NCBI GenBank assembly: GCA_014656015.1
Contig: BNBP01000030.1
Coordinates: 1-64,000 of the forward strand
DNA from: Streptomyces griseoaurantiacus
GTDB taxonomy: Bacteria; Actinomycetota; Actinomycetes; Streptomycetales; Streptomycetaceae
Length of the DNA stretch: 64,000 nucleotides
Direction: 5' to 3'
Shown: positions 24,296-33,087 of the stretch, in pieces
Layout: every line of letters begins with the position of its first letter
Numbering within the stretch: the stretch's first letter is position 1
The notes under the pieces: model-generated
The model's input: only the letters and a program-made list of their open reading frames with translations
The model's database searches: none
What the model was told of the DNA's origin: nothing
Made by a program: the position numbers and the translations under genes

Positions 24296-25599
24296 CGCAG
24301 CTCCTCACCGGGGCCGTCGCCCTGGTCGTCGTCGCCTGGCTCGCCGCCTGCGCGGAGGCGGCCCTGGCGCGGATCTCCAGCTTCCGCGCCGAGGAGGCCG
24401 TACGGTCCGGGCGGCGCGGCGGCGCCATGCTGGTGCAGGTCGCCGCCGACCCGACGCGCTACCTCAACCTGGCGCTGCTGCTGCGGGTGGCCTGCGAGAT
24501 GGCCGCCGCGGCGGTGGTGACGTACACCTGCCTGAAGGAGTTCGACGGCACGGGTGAGGCGCTGGCCGTCGCCATCGCGGTGATGGTGCTGGTCTCGTAC
24601 GTGGCCGTCGGCGTCTCGCCGCGCACCATCGGCCGCCAGCACCCGCTGAACACGGCGACGGTGGCCGCGTACGTGCTGGTGCCGCTCGCCAGGGTGCTCG
24701 GCCCGATCCCCTCGCTGCTCATCCTCATCGGCAACGCGCTCACCCCCGGCAAGGGCTTCCGCCGGGGCCCCTTCGCCTCCGAGGCGGAGCTGCGGGCGCT
24801 GGTGGACCTCGCCGAGGCGGAGTCGCTGATCGAGGACGACGAGCGCCGCATGGTGCACTCGGTCTTCGAGCTGGGCGACACCCTGGTGCGCGAGGTCATG
24901 GTGCCGCGCACGGACCTCGTGGTCATCGAGCGGTACAAGACGATCCGGCAGGCGCTCACGCTGGCGCTGCGCTCCGGTTTCTCGCGCATCCCGGTCACCG
25001 GGGACAGCGAGGACGACATCGTCGGGATCGTCTACCTCAAGGACCTGGCCCGCAAGACGCACATCAGCCGGGACGCGGAGAACGACCTGGTGTCCACGGC
25101 GATGCGGCCGGCCGCGTTCGTGCCCGACACGAAGAACGCGGGCGATCTGCTGCGCGAGATGCAGCAGGAGCGCAACCACGTGGCGGTCGTGATCGACGAG
25201 TACGGCGGCACGGCGGGCATCGTCACCATCGAGGACATCCTCGAGGAGATCGTCGGCGAGATCACCGACGAGTACGACCGCGAGCTGCCCCCGGTGGAGG
25301 AGCTGGGCGAGGACCGCTTCCGGGTCACCGCCCGCCTGGACATCGGCGACCTCGGCGAGCTGTACGGCGTCGAGGAGTACGACGACGAGGACGTGGAGAC
25401 GGTGGGCGGCCTGCTCGCCAAGGCGCTCGGGCGGGTCCCGATCGCGGGCGCGTCCTCGGTGGTCGAACTGCCCGACGAGCGGAGGCTGCGGCTCACGGCG
25501 GAGGCGGCGGCCGGACGGCGCAACAAGATCGTGACGGTGCTGGTGGAGCCGATGACCCCGGTGCCGGTGGCGGACGCGGAGGAGGCGAGGTCCGAGTGA
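24292..25599 (+). CDS. CNNM/CorC-HlyC family CBS membrane protein
   Basis: A 435-residue protein. The N-terminal 130 residues are a DUF21 domain with three to four membrane segments, beginning LLTGAVALVVVAWLAACAEAAL. Next are two CBS domains (VMVPRTDLVVIE and VAVVIDEYGGTAGIVTIEDILEEIVGEI) and a C-terminal CorC/HlyC domain. Family members are proposed to move magnesium or cobalt, although older annotations say hemolysin. It overlaps ybeY by four bases and the next gene by four bases. Its place between ybeY and era is conserved in actinobacteria. Confidence 0.93.
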   Translation: MTQLLTGAVALVVVAWLAACAEAALARISSFRAEEAVRSGRRGGAMLVQVAADPTRYLNLALLLRVACEMAAAAVVTYTCLKEFDGTGEALAVAIAVMVLVSYVAVGVSPRTIGRQHPLNTATVAAYVLVPLARVLGPIPSLLILIGNALTPGKGFRRGPFASEAELRALVDLAEAESLIEDDERRMVHSVFELGDTLVREVMVPRTDLVVIERYKTIRQALTLALRSGFSRIPVTGDSEDDIVGIVYLKDLARKTHISRDAENDLVSTAMRPAAFVPDTKNAGDLLREMQQERNHVAVVIDEYGGTAGIVTIEDILEEIVGEITDEYDRELPPVEELGEDRFRVTARLDIGDLGELYGVEEYDDEDVETVGGLLAKALGRVPIAGASSVVELPDERRLRLTAEAAAGRRNKIVTVLVEPMTPVPVADAEEARSE

Positions 25600-25955
25600 C
25601 CCCGCAGCGGTTGCGCGCCCTGTGCCTCTCCTTCAACGCGACGGTCGAGGAGTTCCCGTTCAACCCGGACACCTCGGTCTTCAAGGTGCTGGGGAAGATG
25701 TTCGCGCTGACCGACCTGGGCGGGCGGCCGCTGAAGGTCAACCTGAAGTGCGATCCGGAGGACGCGGTGCGGCTCCGGGAGGAGCACGAGAGGCTGATCG
25801 TCCCCGGGTACCACATGAACAAGCGGCACTGGAACACCGTCACCGTCGACGGCGGACTCCCGGACCGGCTGGTCCGAGAGCTCGTGGAGGACTCGTACGA
25901 CCTGGTCGTGGCGGGTCTGCCGCGCGCCGAGCGGCTCCGCCTCGACCGCCCCTGA
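25596..25955 (+). CDS. MmcQ/YjbR family protein
   Basis: A 119-residue protein of the YjbR fold (cyaY-like alpha/beta, also called double-wing DNA-binding). The family pattern is seen in FNATVEEFPFNPDTSVFKVLGKMFAL, LKVNLKCDPEDAVRLREEH and YHMNKRHWNTVTVDG. The biochemical role of the family is not established. The GTG start overlaps the CBS protein stop as GTGA. It ends 37 bases before the cdd-like gene, where a new promoter begins. Confidence 0.9.
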   Translation: MTPQRLRALCLSFNATVEEFPFNPDTSVFKVLGKMFALTDLGGRPLKVNLKCDPEDAVRLREEHERLIVPGYHMNKRHWNTVTVDGGLPDRLVRELVEDSYDLVVAGLPRAERLRLDRP

Positions 25956-25992
25956 GGGGCGCGCCGGGCGGCCGGGTTCGTATGCTCGGCTC

Positions 25993-26346
25993 ATGACCGA
26001 CAGCAACGCGCTCGACGCCGAGGACCGCAAGATCGTCACCCTGGCCCGTTCGGCCCGGGCCCGCAACGGGGTGCCCGAGGGGGCCGCCGTGCGGGACGAG
26101 ACGGGCCGCACGTACGTGGCCGGAAGCGTGGAGCTGCCCTCGCTCCGGCTGAGCGCGCTGCGGACGGCGGTGGCGATGGCGGTGGCATCCGGGGCGAAGT
26201 CGCTGGAGGCGGCGGCGGTCGTCTCCGAGGCGGAGGGTCTGTCCGCGGAGGACCTGGCGGCGGTGCGGGACCTCGGCGGTGCCGGCACCCCGGTGTTCCT
26301 CGCGGGGCCGGACGCGGTGGTGCGGGAGTCGGCCACGGCGGGCTGA
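25993..26346 (+). CDS. Cytidine deaminase-like protein lacking the catalytic motifs
   Basis: A 117-residue protein aligning with the cytidine deaminase fold, including an ARSARARNGVPEGAAVRDETGRTYVAGSV-type start. The zinc and proton-transfer motif CAE is replaced: the matching stretch reads SAL at residues 54-56. No PCGxCRQ equivalent exists in the second half. Without these ligands deaminase activity is very unlikely. TATGCT at 25981-25986, 6 bases before the ATG, suggests a leaderless promoter. It lies directly before era, where some bacteria have a real cdd. Its role is unknown, possibly structural or ligand sensing. Confidence 0.8.
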   Translation: MTDSNALDAEDRKIVTLARSARARNGVPEGAAVRDETGRTYVAGSVELPSLRLSALRTAVAMAVASGAKSLEAAAVVSEAEGLSAEDLAAVRDLGGAGTPVFLAGPDAVVRESATAG

Positions 26347-26449
26347 GTCCCGCGGCCCGTGCCGTCGGCGCCGCCCGCGCGAAGGGGGCGGCGGGGGCCC
26401 GTGCCCGGCCGGTGCGGCGGGGCTCCGTGGATCAGGGACAATGGGCGCC

Positions 26450-27403
26450 ATGAGCGTTGCTACCCAGTCATCCGAAGAGCCGGCCGAGGCCGTCCACCGT
26501 GCCGGTTTCGCCTGCTTCGTGGGCCGCCCCAACGCGGGCAAGTCCACCCTGACGAACGCTCTGGTCGGCCAGAAGGTGGCGATCACCTCCAACCGGCCGC
26601 AGACCACGCGGCACACGGTCCGGGGCATCGTGCACCGGCCCGAGGCGCAGCTCATCCTGGTGGACACCCCGGGGCTGCACAAGCCGCGCACGCTGCTCGG
26701 CGAACGGCTCAACGACGTCGTCCGGGCGACCTGGGCGGAGGTCGACGTGATCGGCTTCTGCCTGCCGGCCGACCAGAAGCTCGGCCCGGGCGACCGTTTC
26801 ATCGCCAAGGAGCTGGCCGGGATCAAGCGGACGCCCAAGGTCGCCATCGTCACCAAGACGGACCTCGTGGACTCCAAGGCGCTGGCCGAGCAGCTCATCG
26901 CGATCGACCAGCTCGGCAGGGAGCTGGGGATCACCTGGGCGGAGATCGTGCCGGTGTCGGCGACGGCCGGGCAGCAGGTGGACCTGCTGGCCGATCTGCT
27001 GATCCCGCTGCTGCCCGAGGGCCCGGCCCTCTACCCCGAGGGCGATCTGACCGACGAGCCCGAGCAGGTCATGGTGGCCGAGCTGATCCGTGAGGCGGCG
27101 CTGGAGGGGGTGCGGGACGAGCTGCCGCACTCGATCGCGGTCGTGGTGGAGGAGATGCTGCCGCGCGAGGACCGGCCCGCCGACAAGCCCCTGCTCGACA
27201 TCCACGCCAACGTGTTCATCGAGCGGCCCAGCCAGAAGGGCATCATCATCGGCCCGAAGGGCAAGCGGCTGAAGGACGTCGGCATCAAGTCGCGCAAGCA
27301 GATCGAGGCGCTGCTCGGGACGCCGGTCTTCCTCGACCTGCACGTGAAGGTCGCCAAGGACTGGCAGCGGGACCCGAAGCAGCTGCGGCGTCTGGGGTTC
27401 TGA
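26450..27403 (+). CDS. era: GTPase Era
   Basis: A 317-residue GTPase needed for 30S subunit assembly. G1 is GRPNAGKST near residue 26, switch II is DTPGLHKPR, and G4 is TKTD. The C-terminal KH domain has GIIIGPKGKRLKDVG and binds the 3-prime end of 16S rRNA. The ATG at 26450 was chosen over one at 26441 because GACAAT ends 7 bases before it, in keeping with a leaderless message. It closes the phoH-ybeY-era ribosome group. Confidence 0.96.
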   Translation: MSVATQSSEEPAEAVHRAGFACFVGRPNAGKSTLTNALVGQKVAITSNRPQTTRHTVRGIVHRPEAQLILVDTPGLHKPRTLLGERLNDVVRATWAEVDVIGFCLPADQKLGPGDRFIAKELAGIKRTPKVAIVTKTDLVDSKALAEQLIAIDQLGRELGITWAEIVPVSATAGQQVDLLADLLIPLLPEGPALYPEGDLTDEPEQVMVAELIREAALEGVRDELPHSIAVVVEEMLPREDRPADKPLLDIHANVFIERPSQKGIIIGPKGKRLKDVGIKSRKQIEALLGTPVFLDLHVKVAKDWQRDPKQLRRLGF

Positions 27404-27472
27404 CCGGGGCGCCCGCCTCCGTCGCCCTTCGCGCCCTCGGTGTCCCCGGCGCCACTCGTGCCCCCGGCGTCC

Positions 27473-28600
27473 TCATGCCGAGCGGCCGAAGCCGATCGTC
27501 GGGACCGCGCGGCGCAGCGGCCAGGGCCGTACGTGGTCCCCGGGGAGCAGTTCGGCCAGGAAGGCGTAGCGGCGCAGGGCCGCCGGGTCCTGGTCCTCGT
27601 AGGACTGCACCCGGCGCCACCAGGCGGCGACCTCCGACCAGCCCGGCGCGGAGAGCGAGCCGCCGAACTCCTGCACGGAGAGCGCGGCGGTGAGCCCGGC
27701 GAAGGCGAGACGGTCGGCGAGCGGCCAGCCTGCCAGGGAGCCGGTGACGAAACCGGCCACGAAGACGTCGCCCGCGCCGGTCGGGTCGAGTGCCTCGACC
27801 TCGATGGCCGGGACCTCGGCGGTCTCGCCGGTGCGGGCGTCCACCGCGTAGGCGCCCTCCGCGCCGAGGGTGACCACGGCGACCGGGACGTGCGCGGTGA
27901 GCGCGTGGGCGGCGGCGCGCGGGGTGGCGGCGCCGGTGTACCGCATGGCCTCCTCGGCGTTGGGCAGGAAGGCCTCGCAGTGCGCGAGGTCGGTGAGTCC
28001 GGCCAGGTCCCAGGCGCCGGTGTCGTCCCAGCCGACGTCGGCGAAGATACGGGTGCCGCGGGCGGCGGCCTCCGCGACCCAGGGGGCGGGGCGGCCCGGG
28101 GTGAGCGAGGCGATGGCGGCGCGGGCGCGCGGGGGGTGGTCCGGGGAGGCCTCCTGGGCGAGCGCGGCCTCGGTGGGCGGCTCGTGCCCGTGGGAGACCA
28201 TGGTGCGCTCCCCCTCGTAGGCCATCGACACGGTGACCGGCGAGTGCCAGCCGGGCACCGTGCGGGAGGGGCCGAGGTCGATGCCCTCGCCCCGTGCGAG
28301 GGCGTCCCAGCAGTACTCGCCGTAGTGGTCGTCGCCGAAGGCGGCGGCGAGGGAGGTGCGCAGGCCGAGGCGGGCCAGCGCGGTCGCCATGTTGGCGACG
28401 CCGCCGGGGCTGGAGCCCATGCCCCGCGCCCAGGACTCGGTGCCGCGCACGGGGGCGGAGTCGAGTCCGGTGAAGACGATGTCCAGGAAGACGGTGCCGG
28501 TCAGGTACACGTCCCAGGGCGGATCGCCCGGGGCGCGCAGGGCGGCCAGCGGGTCGACGTGTGCGGGGCTGTGCGGTCCCTCTCCGGTGGACGGGGTCAC
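27473..28600 (-). CDS. PfkB family carbohydrate kinase
   Basis: A 375-residue ribokinase-fold kinase. The N-terminal half carries the GGVANMATALARLG sugar-binding segment near residue 65. The C-terminal signature is DPTGAGDVFVAGF near residue 285, with the catalytic Asp. The last 45 residues form a helical extension beyond the core. It lies 114 bases downstream of the glucarate dehydratase gene on the same strand. A 2-keto-3-deoxy sugar acid could be a substrate, but the neighbouring KdgD enzyme bypasses phosphorylation, so this is open. The GTG start overlaps no neighbour. Confidence 0.88.
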   Translation of the reverse strand: MTPSTGEGPHSPAHVDPLAALRAPGDPPWDVYLTGTVFLDIVFTGLDSAPVRGTESWARGMGSSPGGVANMATALARLGLRTSLAAAFGDDHYGEYCWDALARGEGIDLGPSRTVPGWHSPVTVSMAYEGERTMVSHGHEPPTEAALAQEASPDHPPRARAAIASLTPGRPAPWVAEAAARGTRIFADVGWDDTGAWDLAGLTDLAHCEAFLPNAEEAMRYTGAATPRAAAHALTAHVPVAVVTLGAEGAYAVDARTGETAEVPAIEVEALDPTGAGDVFVAGFVTGSLAGWPLADRLAFAGLTAALSVQEFGGSLSAPGWSEVAAWWRRVQSYEDQDPAALRRYAFLAELLPGDHVRPWPLRRAVPTIGFGRSA

Positions 28601-28714
28601 GGTGGGCTCCCTGAGGTGGTGCGGTTCCGGCCAGTGTGCACCACCGCGCCCGTCCGACGGGCGTTCGCGCCACCCGTGCGCCCCCGCCCGTACGCCCTGT
28701 CGGTCCCCGCAGGG

Positions 28715-30010
28715 TCACCAGCGGGGTACCGCCGGAGTGACCCAGGAGGGGTCGGCGCGCCGCATGGCGGCCGCGTCGTCCCGGTCGCGCAGGGCGCCGT
28801 CGTCGTCCAGCCACCGGCGGTGCAGGAACGCGAGCCGGTCACGGTCGAGTTCGACGCCGAGGCCGGGGGCGTCGGAGACCGCGACGCGGCCGCCCTCGAA
28901 GGTGAGCCGCTGGGTGAGGACGTCCTCGGACTGCCAGGGGTAGTGGGAGTCGCAGGCGTGGTGGAGGTTCGGCACGGTGGCAGCGACGTGGGTCATCGCG
29001 GCGAGGCTGATGCCGAGGTGGGTGTTGGAGTGCATGGACACGCCGACGCCGAAGGTCCGGCAGAGCGCGGCGAGTTGCTGGGTGTTGCGCAGTCCGCCCC
29101 AGTAGTGGTGGTCGGAGAGGACGACCTGGACGGCGTCCCGGGTGAACGCCTCCTTGACCTCGGCGAACGTCGTGACGCACATGTTGGTCGCGAGCGGGAC
29201 CCGGGTGCGGGCGGCGACCTCGGCCATGGCGGGTGTGCCGAGGGCGGGGTCCTCCAGGTATTCGAGGACGTCGCCGAGTTCGGCCGCCACCTTCAGCGAG
29301 GTCTCCACCGACCAGGCGCCGTTCGGGTCGAGGCGCAGGGGGTGGCCGGGGAAGGCCTCGGCGAGCGCGCGGATCGCGGCGCACTCCTCCTCGGGCGGGA
29401 GGACGCCGCCCTTGAGCTTGAAGGAGGTGAAGCCGTACCGCTCGGTGAACTTCCGTGCCTGGGCGACGATTCCGGCCGGGTCGAGGGCGGCCCCCCAGTC
29501 GTCCCGCTCGGCGGTGACGCCCTCGGGGTGGCCGGCCCACTTGTAGAAGAGGTAGGCGCTGTACTCGACGGCCTCGCGCACCTTGCCGCCGAGCAGGGCG
29601 TGCACGGGCAGGCCGAGGGACTTGCCGAGGGCGTCGAGGCAGGCCACCTCGAATCCGGAGACGACGGACAGCCGCAGCTTGTCGGCGGTCTGCACGCCGC
29701 GCAGTCCGCCGACGTCGACCTGTCCGGAGACGTGGGAGGAGTCGACGGCGACCTCGTCCACGAGTGTGAACAGCGCGTTGAGGTCGGTGATCCGGTGCCC
29801 GATCAGCTTCTCGGCGAAGGGACGGGCGAGGTCGAGGTACTTGGTGTCGCCGTAGGTCTCGCCGACGCCGGTGACTCCCTCGGCGGTGGTGACCTCGATG
29901 ATCAGCCGGGGGGTGTACGGCTGGTGGACGCCCTGGGTGTTGAGCAGCGGCGGGTCGGCGACCAGAATCGGCGTCAGCCGGACGTCCGTGAGGGTGAGGC
30001 CGGGTGTCAC
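28715..30010 (-). CDS. gudD: Glucarate dehydratase
   Basis: A 431-residue enolase-superfamily enzyme that dehydrates D-glucarate to 5-keto-4-deoxyglucarate. It has the capping-domain start LTLTDVRLTPILVADPPLLNTQGVH and the catalytic FKLKGG Lys pair near residue 200. Acid metal ligands lie in RLDPNGAWS, EYLEDP and the following strand, and the catalytic His is in SMHSNTHLG. The GTG start overlaps the kdgD stop as GTGA, so the two are coupled. The product is the substrate of KdgD. Confidence 0.92.
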   Translation of the reverse strand: MTPGLTLTDVRLTPILVADPPLLNTQGVHQPYTPRLIIEVTTAEGVTGVGETYGDTKYLDLARPFAEKLIGHRITDLNALFTLVDEVAVDSSHVSGQVDVGGLRGVQTADKLRLSVVSGFEVACLDALGKSLGLPVHALLGGKVREAVEYSAYLFYKWAGHPEGVTAERDDWGAALDPAGIVAQARKFTERYGFTSFKLKGGVLPPEEECAAIRALAEAFPGHPLRLDPNGAWSVETSLKVAAELGDVLEYLEDPALGTPAMAEVAARTRVPLATNMCVTTFAEVKEAFTRDAVQVVLSDHHYWGGLRNTQQLAALCRTFGVGVSMHSNTHLGISLAAMTHVAATVPNLHHACDSHYPWQSEDVLTQRLTFEGGRVAVSDAPGLGVELDRDRLAFLHRRWLDDDGALRDRDDAAAMRRADPSWVTPAVPRW

Positions 30011-30954
30011 AGCGCGGCTCCTACGAGGTCGAGTCCGGTGGTCAGCAGGGTGGTGAGTTCGGCCAGGTCGGCGGCCGAGGGGTCGGTGAGCGGGGCGCGC
30101 ACGGGGCCGACCGGGAGGCCGCGCAGCCGGGCCGCCGCCTTCACCAGGGACACGGCGTATCCGGGCACCCGGTCGCGGAGTTCGACGAGCGGCACGTAGA
30201 AGTCGCGCAGCAGCTTGTCCACGGTGGTGTCCTCGCCCTCGCGCAGGGCGGTGAAGAAGGCGCCCGCGATCTCGGGCGCGAAGGCGTGCACGGCGGAGGA
30301 GTAGGCGGGGACGCCGACGGTGGCGTAGGCGCGGGCCTGCATCTCGGCGGTGGAGGCGCCGTTGAAGAAGAGGAAGCCGTCGGGCGCGGTGAGGGTGAGG
30401 CGCTGGAGCCGGTCGAGGTCGCTGTGGCCGTCCTTGAGGCCGATGACGCCGGGGAGGGCGGCGATCCGGCGGAAGGCGTCGAGGCCGTAGGCGACCTGGC
30501 CGCGCTGGTAGGCGATCAGGGGCAGGCGGGTGCGGGCGGCGAGCTGTTCGAGCTGGGCGGCCAGGCCGTCCTGCGGGGCGGCGGTGAGGTAGTGCGGCAG
30601 GACGAGCAGCGCGTCGGCGCCGGCCTCCTCCGCGATCCGGGCGAACCGGGCTGCCTGCGCCCAGCCGTAGCCGGTGCCGGCGACGACGGGCACACGGCCC
30701 GCCGCGGCCTCGACGGTCGCCGTGACGACCTGCCGGTACTCCTCCTCGTCGAGCGAGAAGAACTCGCCGGTCCCGCAGGCGGGGAAGACGGCGCCGGGCG
30801 CGGTGGCGAGCCGCCCGGCGACGTAGGCGCGGTACCCGTCCAGGTCGAGCGAGCCGTCCTCGTGGAAGGAGGTCAGCGGAAAGGACAGCACCCCCTTCCC
30901 CATCCCGTCCCGCAACCGCTGCGCCACCCCGGTGGTACCGGTGTCGAGGCTCAC
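30007..30954 (-). CDS. kdgD: 5-dehydro-4-deoxyglucarate dehydratase
   Basis: A 315-residue member of the DHDPS/NAL aldolase family. It converts 5-dehydro-4-deoxyglucarate to 2,5-dioxopentanoate with loss of CO2 and water. The Schiff-base Lys is in GVIGLKDG, the Tyr in LIAYQRG, and the substrate loop is ACGTGEFFSL. The next enzyme, an alpha-ketoglutarate semialdehyde dehydrogenase, is not in the window. The promoter region (30955-31002) contains TTCA-N10-TGAA on the coding strand, which might be bound by a GntR-type regulator, but no regulator gene is adjacent. Confidence 0.92.
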   Translation of the reverse strand: MSLDTGTTGVAQRLRDGMGKGVLSFPLTSFHEDGSLDLDGYRAYVAGRLATAPGAVFPACGTGEFFSLDEEEYRQVVTATVEAAAGRVPVVAGTGYGWAQAARFARIAEEAGADALLVLPHYLTAAPQDGLAAQLEQLAARTRLPLIAYQRGQVAYGLDAFRRIAALPGVIGLKDGHSDLDRLQRLTLTAPDGFLFFNGASTAEMQARAYATVGVPAYSSAVHAFAPEIAGAFFTALREGEDTTVDKLLRDFYVPLVELRDRVPGYAVSLVKAAARLRGLPVGPVRAPLTDPSAADLAELTTLLTTGLDLVGAAL

Positions 30955-31002
30955 CCGCGCTCATCTCCCCACATGGACGTCATTCACGTATGCAGATGAA
31001 GG

Positions 31003-31890
31003 TTAGATACTCGAACCGTCTCCCGTCAATCGGGCCCGGTAGGCGGTGGCCAGCACGGAGACGGTGACCCGCCCGGGCAGCGGGCCGGCGTTCCCCGGCT
31101 CCCCGCCGTCGAGAGGGCGTGCGCCGGGGGTCATGAGCACCAGATCCCGCGCGGCCGCCCCGTCCAGGCTCGCGCGGTACTCCACCCGTTCGGTGCCGAC
31201 GGCCTCGAAGAAGGGATCGAGCGCCCGGTGCAGCCGCCGCTCCTTGACCGGGTCGACGGCCACCATCGCGGGCACCCGGTCGCGCAGTTCGGCCAGGTGC
31301 CGCCCCGTGGGCCGGACCACCACGAGCCGCCCGGCCGGACGCAGGACCCGGTGGAACTCGGCCGGATTGCGCGGGGCGAACACGTCCAGGACGAGGTCCG
31401 CCACCCGGTCGGCCAGGGGGAGGGGACGGAAGACGTCCCAGGACACCGCGGCGGCCCGTACATGGGCCCGGGCCGCCGCGCGCAGCGCGCGCGTGGAGGT
31501 GTCCAGTCCGAGACCGCGGGCGCCGGGCAGCCGGTCGAGCACCCCGGCCAGGTAGTGGCCCGTGCCGCACCCGGAGTCGACCACCGTGGCGGCCGCCTCC
31601 CCGGTCACGGACGCGGCCGCGAGGCGTGCCACGGCCGAACGGACGGGCGCGTAGGCCCCGGTGGCGAGGAACCGCTCCCGGGCCCGGACCATGGCCGCGT
31701 CGTCACCGCTGGTGGCGCGGGCTCCGGTCAGCAGGCCCGCATAGCCGTGGCGGGCGACGTCGAAGGCGTGCCGCGCCGGGCAGCGCAGCGCGCCCCGGTC
31801 CCGGTCGGGGCGGAGCCCGGGCATACGGCACACCGGGCAGCGCAGCAGGTCGAGGGAGCGTACGAGGGCAGGGGGGAACGACACGGGCAC
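31003..31890 (-). CDS. RlmA-type 23S rRNA guanine-N1 methyltransferase-like protein
   Basis: A 295-residue SAM-dependent methyltransferase. The N-terminus has a zinc finger (CPVC then CPARH, about residues 20-45), as in RlmA/TlrB. Motif I is VVDSGCGTGHYLAG near residue 107, and a PxNP-like APRNPAEF follows. RlmA enzymes methylate G745 or G748 of 23S rRNA; the G748 type gives tylosin resistance in producers. Which base this one modifies is not readable. The GTG at 31890 has a GGAG about 8 bases upstream. Confidence 0.83.
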   Translation of the reverse strand: MPVSFPPALVRSLDLLRCPVCRMPGLRPDRDRGALRCPARHAFDVARHGYAGLLTGARATSGDDAAMVRARERFLATGAYAPVRSAVARLAAASVTGEAAATVVDSGCGTGHYLAGVLDRLPGARGLGLDTSTRALRAAARAHVRAAAVSWDVFRPLPLADRVADLVLDVFAPRNPAEFHRVLRPAGRLVVVRPTGRHLAELRDRVPAMVAVDPVKERRLHRALDPFFEAVGTERVEYRASLDGAAARDLVLMTPGARPLDGGEPGNAGPLPGRVTVSVLATAYRARLTGDGSSI

Positions 31891-31996
31891 GGGGCACTCC
31901 TGAGGGGCGGCAAGGGGGAAGGACCGTGCCGGCACGCGCGCGGGAGGCGCCGGCCCCGAAGGGACGGGGCGGCGGGCGCGCGGCGGGCACACCGAG

Positions 31997-32024
31997 GAGG
32001 GCGACGCCGTGGGGCGCCGCCCTC
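31997..32024 (-). terminator. Hairpin downstream of the frameshifted oxidoreductase
   Basis: GAGGGCG-A-CGCC (31997-32008) pairs with GGCG-C-CGCCCTC (32013-32024) across a GTGG loop, with one mismatch. It lies about 95 bases past the oxidoreductase stop and upstream of the methyltransferase gene. Confidence 0.6.
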
Positions 32025-32119
32025 AGTGCCGTCCGGTCAGTGGAAGCAGCGGTGCGGAGTGCTCGTGAATGCCACGTCGGAAGTCTACGGCGGTGGCCGG
32101 GCCGCCCAGCGGCGCCCGC

Positions 32120-33027
32120 TCAGGGCCGCAGGACGATCTTGCCGTGGGTGTGGCGGCGTTCGAGTGCGCGGGAGGCTTCCTGGACCGCCTCCAGCGGGTG
32201 GGTGCGGGCGATCGGGACCTCCAGGCGGCCGCGGGCGGCGAGGCGGGCCAGTTCGCCGAGGACGACCGCGCTCGCCGCCGCGCCCTCGCCGTAGGTGGGC
32301 GCGCCGATCTCGGTCGCGGCCTTCCCGTCACGGATGGTGTCGATGCGTGCGGGCCGCACGCCCAGCTCGACCGCGAGCGCCGCGTAGCCCTCGCCGATGG
32401 TGTCGATGAACGCGTCGACCCTGCCGCCCGAGGCCTCGCGGATGTGCTCGGCCGTGCCGGGACCGCAGGTGACCGGGAGGACGCCGTGCTTCTCGAGCCA
32501 CGCGTGGTGGGGTTCGCTCGCCAGCCCGATCACCGTGGCGCCGCGCAGCGGGCGAGCTGCACGGCGAGCGAACCGACCCCGCCCGCCGCGCCGGAGACGA
32601 CGACCGTGTCCTCGGGGCCGGGATCCACCGCGAACACACCGGCGCAGGCGGTCGTGCCCGCCACGTACAGCGCCCCGGCGACCTCCCGGGGCAGCCCCGC
32701 CGGGTGGGAGACCAGGTGCACGTCGTCGACGAGGACGTACTGGGCGTGGCCGGCCCGCCGGTGCGTGAAGCCCAGCACCTCGTCGCCCACCCGGAAACCC
32801 CGCACGTGAGGGCCGCACTCCACGACGACACCGGCCAGGTCGCTGCCCTGTCCGGAGGGGAACGTGGCGGGCCGGCGTGCGTGCGGCGCGCCCTCGCGGA
32901 TGTGGGCCTCGCCGGGCTGGATGCCCGCCGCGCGGACCTCGACGAGCACCTGCGCCGGCCCTGGCACGGGCCGCGGCACCTCCTCGACCCGCAGCACCTC
33001 GATCCCGCCGTACTCGTGGAACCGCAC
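32120..33027 (-). pseudogene. Quinone oxidoreductase-type MDR gene with a -1 frameshift
   Basis: The first 163 or so codons from the ATG at 33027 encode a normal GroES-like half ending in GAAGGVGSLAVQLAR, then the frame reaches a stop at 32530. The rest continues in another frame from RGATVIGLASEPHHAW to THGKIVLRP at 32120. The joint lies in plus-strand CAGCGGGCG near 32547, where one extra base would give a continuous 302-residue protein of normal family length. Both halves look otherwise intact, with no further stops. It may be a recent pseudogene or a base missed in sequencing. Confidence 0.85.
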
Positions 33028-33087
33028 CGCTCGCGCCGCGTGATCACCGCATTCTCTCGCCGGGGCAGGAAGGGAACGAAAGGGGTC

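Noticed and set aside
31891..31992. N-terminal extension of the RlmA-like protein up to an ATG at 31992
   Set aside because: The added residues are Pro/Arg-rich and unlike the family, and the GTG at 31890 has a GGAG ribosome site.
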